Source: Spinacia oleracea
Taxonomy: Eukaryota > Streptophyta > Magnoliopsida > Caryophyllales > Amaranthaceae
Assembly: GCF_020520425.1 (NCBI RefSeq)
Contig: NC_079487.1
Span: forward strand, 132,206,385-132,270,384
Length of the DNA stretch: 64,000 bases
Direction: 5' to 3'
Shown: positions 58,616 to 64,000 of the stretch, in pieces
Position numbering within the stretch: the first letter of the stretch is position 1
Layout: every line of letters begins with the position of its first letter
Made by a program: the position numbers and the translations under genes
The notes under the pieces: model-generated
Told to the model about the DNA's origin: nothing
Databases searched by the model: none
What the model saw: the letters and a program-made list of their open reading frames with translations, nothing else

Positions 58616-60303
58616 AGAAAGAAACGCGAGATGAGAGAGAAACGCGAGAGGAGACACCATCCAAGAGCACAGAGAAGAGGGCCGGTAGAAAGCCTTCGAA
58701 TCTACAATCAAGAGGAGAGAGAAAACTCTTCGAATCTACACTCAACAATGAGAGACGAGAGAGAAATTCGATTTAATACTTTAATGGTGAAACCCTAACA
58801 CATGGGTTGCTGCAATAGCGAAGGCAAATTCACGCTCCAACAATATTCCAGATCCAGAAATTGGGGGAACACAAGCCCTAGAAAAATCAAAAGTTCAAGT
58901 TATTCCTCAAAGAATAAAAGAAAATTCAGATCAATTTAAGGTAAATTTTAAAACAACATATTTCATTACTTATAAGTTTCCCATTAGTATAATATAAGTT
59001 TCTCATTAGTATCATATAAGTTCACCATCAGTATTATATATAAGGTGAGTTAATTTATCGTTTTTTATAGGTAAATTGGTGAACTGAATATTGTGAGGGT
59101 GAATTTTGTTGACTTGTTCGTTTCTGGTTGATTTGATATTGGTTGATTTTACTAACAAGTTGATGTTTAAACTAAAGGGCAAAGCTGTTAGCCTGCTAGT
59201 GTTGTATAATTCTCTGTGTGTTTGTCAATGTTGCCGTTAATTGCGTATAATTTACCTGAATTATGCAATTTGGATTATACACTCGGGTGCACAGTGCTCA
59301 TTGTGCACCCCGTTGAACATTTATTGAAAATTTAATGAACACGGAGGATCATTTCAATATACATGTACTAGTAAAATATTTAAACTATATGTTCTATGGA
59401 TTTGAACTATATTTTCATTGGCTATATGTTCTATGGGTATAAACAATATGTTCTTTGTATTTGAACTATATGTTCATTGAAAAACAGGGTGCACAGTGAA
59501 CATTGTACACACGGGTGCATAAACCGTATTTTGCCTGAATTATTTAAATTTTTTGTTAATGGCTGAGGATAATGTAAGGGGGTTCGTATTAGCAGTGAGG
59601 TCAAGTGTGTTGATTTGGACCAGTTTCATAGTTTCATATTGAAGAAGGGTCTTCAACGTGCTGCTACTAAATACTAATGGCACACCCGTGCAGGTTCGTC
59701 TCAACTTTTTAAGTAAAATTGAGTAGTAGTTTTGTTTTTTAGGGTACCTAACATGGTAATCCGTAGCCTAAGTCTATTAAGTTCAGACTAATCCAGATTC
59801 AAGCCGGGTGCTCTTCTGGCCAGGTTGTATGATTCTTGTTTTTTCATATTTTGATGTCTGAATCTGTTATAACCTTGAAACTTTGAATATACACTTAGGA
59901 ATTGACCAATTGTTGTTTATCTCAGATAATTGGATGTAATAAATGGTGTTCATTGAACATGATCTAACATTATTTAGGTTTGTAATGTTGGTATGGTATT
60001 GGCCTAATATATGCTGGAAATGGACTACCTTAAAAGTTAAAACCCATATATGTTTGATTCATTATCTTTCATGACCACAGAACATTTAACTGCTCATCAT
60101 AAATAATTATCTTCTTGCATTTCACATAAAGGTGTTTTATGATTAACTAGTTAGTTACCCTTCTTTCATGACCATCCTTCTTTGCCCAACATGCTACTAC
60201 AACACAAACATATAGCTACTCTCTGTATCCTTAACCTCTTGTTTCCTCCCCAATTTAGGCCCCTTGTACTAGTGTTTTGAATGTGGCAAATGTATGTTTT
60301 CAA
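58616..60303. other. Intergenic region, no gene recognised, with one MITE
   Basis: 58616-58800 is purine-rich (AGAGAGAAA...) and yields Arg/Glu-rich open frames in two phases; it looks like a leader-type GA tract rather than protein-coding. At 58970-59045 the word ATAAGTTTC(T/C)CATTAGTAT recurs about three times. The rest is AT-rich. Confidence 0.5.
59272..59530. mobile_element. MITE with GGGTGCACA inverted ends (about 260 bp)
   Basis: The left GGATTATACACTCGGGTGCA and CATTGTGCACC pair with the right end, which read in reverse gives GGTTTATGCACCCGTGTGTA and ACTGTGCACCC. The interior has repeated TATATGTTCTATGG/TTGAACTATATGTTC words. A truncated relative lies at 13591-13710. Confidence 0.65.
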
Positions 60304-60372
60304 GGCTATTAGCTCAAATGGTAGAGCAATGTGCAATAACGTACATGGTGTGGGTTCAAGTCCTGCATAGCC
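60304..60372 (+). other. tRNA-like sequence (tRNA pseudogene or SINE head)
   Basis: GGCTAT at the start pairs with ATAGCC at the end as a 6-bp acceptor stem. GCTC/GAGC forms a D arm with the A-box word TAGCTCAAATGGTAGAG. GTGGGTTCAAGTCCTGC forms a T arm with a canonical B box. The anticodon region (ATGTGCAATAACGTACAT) folds as a 6-bp stem with a 6-base loop rather than 5 and 7, so a working tRNA is unlikely. It may be a tRNA-derived SINE head; a T-rich tract follows about 40 bases later. Confidence 0.5.
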
Positions 60373-60481
60373 TAGCGTGTCTAGATGGTGCTTGGAATAT
60401 TCTAATCTTATGTTTTTTTCATTATATTAGATGTTTTCTAAGTGACTTTTACCGTTTTCGGATAAATGTAACACTAGTTAA

Positions 60482-60608
60482 GGATAAAAGTGACCCTATC
60501 TAACAATAAAAGTGACCATAACCAACGATAAAAGTAACCCTAACTAATAATAAAAGTGACCCCCAACCAATGATAAAAGTAACCTAACTAATGATAAAAG
60601 TAACCTAA
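60482..60608. repeat. 22-23-bp minisatellite, about six copies
   Basis: Units read GATAAAAGTRACCCTAACTAA with variation. The array overlaps the 3' end of the NLR gene on the other strand: its last codons and stop lie in the rightmost units. Confidence 0.85.
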
Positions 60609-62873
60609 TGTTCTTACATCTTTGGTATAGGAGAATGGAAGGCGCTTCAGGTTTAGACAGTCCATTACTGTAAATAACCGAAGAGAAGTACAAACTAGTC
60701 GACCCTCATAGATGTTATTCAGTTGAGGTAACGAGGTGAGAACTAGCTCCTTCAGTTGTGGGAGATCAATGACAGCAGGTTTGCCAACCTCCTCCTCTAC
60801 TATTAAGTCTTTTAACTGTGGACATTCTTCAACCTTTAATGATTCAAGGTACTGTAGATTCTGTATACAACCTCGTGTAAGAAGTTTCTCAACATCTTGG
60901 CATCTACTAATGCTGCATATTTCTAGGGTTGAAACATTGTTGTGACACAGGATATCAGATAGGCTGCAGAAACCCCTGCAATCATCAACATAAAGCTCTC
61001 GAATGTCATCTGGTATTAGCAGAGTTTTTTCATTCAAGATACAGCCATGAAGGGATACTCCTCTGCTGTATGATTTCCTCGGTGTTATTTGTTTACCAAC
61101 CTGTAAATGGAAGCACTCTAATGTGCGCCAATGCTGTGACCTTACGTAAATACTCAGGTCAGAAAGATTGTCAAATGTAGCATCAAGAATGTCCAATGAT
61201 TTCAGATGTTGAAGCTCATGAATTATGCCTTCAACATGATAAGACAGACTCTTTAAGCTGTATAGGGTAGACAAGAACCCCTTAGGAAACTGTTTTGGTT
61301 CAGGTATAGATGATAGGTTGAGCTCTGTGAGCCTTTCTAACATTTCAAGACAGCGAGGAACCTGCTCAACTGCAGTTTCAGAGAGGTCCAAGAACTTTAG
61401 TTTAACAAGTTTTGACAGTGGGGGCACTTGTTTCAGTTTCTGACAACTGCTAAGATCTAGGACTTGAAGCTCTTCTAAAGCCTCAATAGTACTGGGAAGT
61501 CTAGTAATACGAGTATCAGATAGATTCAGAACACGAAGGCAACGCATGTGCAAGAAAAATGATTCTGGGATTACCTCGAGAGGGTTGTGTTTCAAAAGTA
61601 AGATTGAGAGATTGGTACACTTGGGAGAAATACCACATGGGATCAGTGAAATTGACGACTTAATCAAGGAAGCAACAGAGAGATTGAGATTCTCACTGAA
61701 CTCCAACTTTGAAGGTACACCATCTTTCACCATGAACTCATCTCTGGAAATGGAAAGAGCCATACGCCTAACAAGATCATGCATCTTAACACTCCCTTTA
61801 TCTTCTTGACAAGTTTCCAGCAAACAAGAGTTGAGAAGCTTGTTCAAGATCGAATGGCCCATATCGTACTGTACTTGTAACGATGGCACATCATCTATGA
61901 TCCCCTTTCCAATCCAAAGACGTATTAACTCTTCTTTACTGATGGAATAACCTTTAGGGTATAATGCAGAATACAAGAAACAAGTCTGTAACTTGATGTT
62001 GTTCAATCTATCATAAGACAACTTCAATTGACTGAGCATACATTCCAACTGGGACGACCTCATAGAAATGAGATCAACATTTTCAAGGACTTCCTTCCTC
62101 ATGTTGTTGGCCAATGCAACTATAGCAAGAGGGAGACCTGCAGACTCATAATACACAAGCTTCCTAAGAGAGTTTACAGAAGAGAAGTCTTGTTTGGAAT
62201 CTAAAACACCATATCCTCCTATTGTATGGTGAAACAGCTGCCAACTCTTTTCCTCTGAGAGTGGCTCAACTTTAATGAGTTTCTGGCAATGAAGCATACG
62301 ACAAACATCCAGTAAACGAGTAACAATAACCAGTTTGCATTTCTTGGGAATGCCAACTTCCTCACGGCGAAATTCACCCCATATATCATCAAGGAAGAGT
62401 ATGCATTTTCTTTTGCAGGACAAAAATGCATGTATGATTCCCGCTCTTCTGATCACATCCTTATCATTCCGAAAATCAAGGTTGAAAGCGTCGATAATTT
62501 TCTGCTGTAATTGGTATACAGTAAAATCCATCCCAACAGAGATCCAAGCAATATGATCAGTAATATTATCAGTAATATTGGTGTGGAGATGTGTTGCAAG
62601 GGTGGTTTTTCCGACCCCACCCATTCCATAAACACCAATGGAAGTTATCTCATCGTTTCTTAACCATTCAATTATCTTCATAACAAGCTCAGAATTGATG
62701 CACAGGGATTTCTGCAGTTTTCTGCGTTTATGAGGTTGTGAATGATCATTGTTTGTTTCAGGATGCTTATCAAGATACTCAGCTCTGCTTCTGAGCCTTC
62801 CATTACATGATGCATCAGGGAAATTCTTTACCATGGCCAATAATGAATCAAGTAAAGGTACTCTGATGTTCAT
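60588..62873 (-). CDS. NB-ARC-LRR disease-resistance protein (NLR, 761 aa)
   Basis: Intracellular immune receptor of the RPS2/RPS5 (CNL) type. I start at the ATG at 62873. The open frame extends 31 codons further, but only from a TTG, and a TTTTTGTAG acceptor-like site sits just before this ATG, parallel to the third NLR. The N-terminus is short (about 75 residues), with HKRRKLQK at 49-56 and no full coiled coil. NB-ARC: P-loop GMGGVGKTT 83-91, IAWISVGMDFTVYQLQQ 108-124, kinase-2 CILFLDDIW 157-165, RNBS-B LVIVTRLLD 181-189, AGLPLAIVALA 245-255, RNBS-D CFLYSALYPKGYS 298-310, MHDLV 364-368; all key residues are present. Residues of about 410-750 are LRRs (LRVLNLSDTRITRLP, LQVLDLSSCQKLKQVP, LKFLDLSETAVEQVP), with a more irregular C-terminal set. 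The last five codons come from a minisatellite. Intact and likely functional, apart from the short N-terminus. Confidence 0.92.
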   Translation of the reverse strand: MNIRVPLLDSLLAMVKNFPDASCNGRLRSRAEYLDKHPETNNDHSQPHKRRKLQKSLCINSELVMKIIEWLRNDEITSIGVYGMGGVGKTTLATHLHTNITDNITDHIAWISVGMDFTVYQLQQKIIDAFNLDFRNDKDVIRRAGIIHAFLSCKRKCILFLDDIWGEFRREEVGIPKKCKLVIVTRLLDVCRMLHCQKLIKVEPLSEEKSWQLFHHTIGGYGVLDSKQDFSSVNSLRKLVYYESAGLPLAIVALANNMRKEVLENVDLISMRSSQLECMLSQLKLSYDRLNNIKLQTCFLYSALYPKGYSISKEELIRLWIGKGIIDDVPSLQVQYDMGHSILNKLLNSCLLETCQEDKGSVKMHDLVRRMALSISRDEFMVKDGVPSKLEFSENLNLSVASLIKSSISLIPCGISPKCTNLSILLLKHNPLEVIPESFFLHMRCLRVLNLSDTRITRLPSTIEALEELQVLDLSSCQKLKQVPPLSKLVKLKFLDLSETAVEQVPRCLEMLERLTELNLSSIPEPKQFPKGFLSTLYSLKSLSYHVEGIIHELQHLKSLDILDATFDNLSDLSIYVRSQHWRTLECFHLQVGKQITPRKSYSRGVSLHGCILNEKTLLIPDDIRELYVDDCRGFCSLSDILCHNNVSTLEICSISRCQDVEKLLTRGCIQNLQYLESLKVEECPQLKDLIVEEEVGKPAVIDLPQLKELVLTSLPQLNNIYEGRLVCTSLRLFTVMDCLNLKRLPFSYTKDVRTLGYFYH

Positions 62874-63382
62874 CTGATCAGCACTTTGATCTACAAAAAC
62901 AACAACATAACCATTTAATACGAAGTACTGCACTAGTTTGTGAACACAAAATCTCCCCGTCCCCAATTTCCATTATACAGCTTATTTTTTAATCTGTGAT
63001 CAATATGAAACAGCTTAATATTAGCTCCGCCTAGTCAATCTAGTTGATTGGCTAGCCAAACATATTAAAGAGTATTTTCGTAAATAAATTATCAAAATAT
63101 ACAATCTAAATATTATATGCAGTGTCTTTATATTTAATTTTTTTTTACAAATATTAATTAGATTGTATATGCAATGTGTAGATTGTATATTATTTTATTA
63201 TATTTACGAGAATGTCACTTGATGGACATATCTCGCTTAATCTCAGTATCAAACTTGTCAAGTTTGGACGATCAAGCTTAGCTATACGGAGTATTTTGAT
63301 GTGTTGTTAACTTGTTACAGTCCTTTGTTCTTTTGCATTGTAATAAAAGAAGAAATCGGTGATTCATTAAAATTCGTTAAAC
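62874..63382. other. Upstream flank of the last NLR gene
   Basis: It contains the probable leader, including a 34-codon upstream frame that starts at an ATG at 62973 and ends before the chosen start. Further right it is AT-rich, with ATTAGATTGTATATGCAATG-type words repeated in both orientations at about 63090-63200. Confidence 0.4.
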
Positions 63383-63713
63383 ACAAATTCTTATTTACAA
63401 GTAGTGTACCATAAATATTGTACACCGAAGTAAAAGTTAACTCAACATGGTTAAAAGTTACTCTTGTATATGTAAAAGTTTTCTATTTTTTTTAGTGATA
63501 AAAGTTTTATTTTAATAAAAATTATTTCTTCAAAATCAATAATAATGTATAAAATTAATCATTTAACCCTTTAAAATGTTTATCTATCAACTTTTTTTAC
63601 TAATATAAAAGTTAATCAAAACTAGGTTAAAGTTACAAAAAACTGAATAAAAGTTATCTTGGTGTACAATAAATTTATTGTACACCTTGAGCGCGCAAGA
63701 CCTTTTGTTCATT
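63383..63713. mobile_element. Dispersed non-coding element, copy 2
   Basis: Same element as 39845-40175 in the same orientation: ACAAATTCTTATTTACAA at the start, GTTAAAAGTTAC, TTTCTTCAAAATCA, TAATGTATAAAATT and TGTACAATAAATTTATTGTA in order, ending CAAGACCTTTTG. About 330 bp. Confidence 0.65.
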
Positions 63714-64000
63714 AAAAATGAAGTTCACAAGTTTTTAAGCCCAACTCATTAACTCAACTCGTAAAAGGTCACGAGTTAAATCCGAACCCAGACTCGTTAA
63801 TGGTTACACATATAATGTTATAACTAATTATTGGTTCAAGCGATAACCCTAGATATTATATTACAAAATTTCATCAATTAGATTAGTATATGACTTGCTT
63901 TGAGTCGAACTTAAATATTCATTGAATATGCTTTAATAATACTTATTATGTCGGATTAGTAGCTCGTAAGTAATGAGTAATTAGTGATTAGAGACTAGGA
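63714..64000. other. Right edge of window, no gene recognised
   Basis: AT-rich, with no open frame of interest and no bounded repeat. Confidence 0.4.

Noticed and set aside
58505-58798. Arg/Glu-rich overlapping open frames
   Set aside because: They derive from a GA-rich low-complexity tract; two phases look alike, which argues against real coding.
62874-62966. 31-residue N-terminal extension of the full-length NLR
   Set aside because: The extension opens with TTG, has no NLR features, and an intron acceptor-like site lies just before the next ATG.

Overview
The window is eukaryotic, nuclear plant DNA. Genes are split by short-exon GT-AG introns, three have organelle-targeting N-termini, and the background is AT-rich and full of small transposons whose ends carry the CTCCCTCCGT motif. 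The high density of these elements, together with TAC-beginning inverted termini, suggests a eudicot of the Caryophyllales/Amaranthaceae kind (beet, spinach, quinoa relatives). That last step is inference from repeat style only.

The left part (1-37403) is a gene-rich stretch with four housekeeping genes, all on the + strand and all nucleus-encoded organelle proteins. They are: an 8-exon conserved plant protein of unknown role with a plastid-like N-terminus (377-3671); an intronless mitochondrial ribosomal protein L7/L12 (4731-5387); a 5-exon glutamyl-tRNA reductase-binding protein (GluTRBP/PGR7 type, 9596-13117), which acts at the first committed step of chlorophyll and heme synthesis; and a 36-exon bacterial-type fused alpha-beta glycyl-tRNA synthetase of plastid and mitochondrion (EDD1 type, 14162-37403, 1069 aa). 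Glycyl-tRNA synthesis, ribosome stalk and tRNA-Glu use are linked by theme, but nothing in the sequence shows that the genes are co-regulated. The EDD1 introns carry many insertions, including a roughly 0.9 kb element lodged inside a (TA)n microsatellite.

The right part (about 37.4-64 kb) is accessory: a loose cluster of four NB-ARC disease-resistance (NLR) genes among transposons. Only the last one (complement 60588-62873) has leucine-rich repeats. One (41499-42677) is a CC-NB-ARC that ends inside the ARC region. One (complement 45464-46977) is a pseudogene broken by one frameshift and one in-frame stop. One (53539-54693) is an intact NB-ARC protein that stops just after the MHD motif. A frameshifted F-box pseudogene (complement 56100-57870), interrupted by an LTR-like insertion, lies between the last two.

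Notable repeats in the accessory part are: a TG...CA element with a 5-bp target duplication that holds an 11-unit, 154-bp tandem array (49116-51307); a foldback Mutator-like element with a clean 9-bp target duplication (48405-48960); a nested inverted repeat with a cluster of short hairpins (about 39690-40500); a tRNA-like sequence (60304-60372); and a minisatellite into which the last NLR gene reads at its 3' end. Exon and start choices were made by hand translation. No database search was possible.
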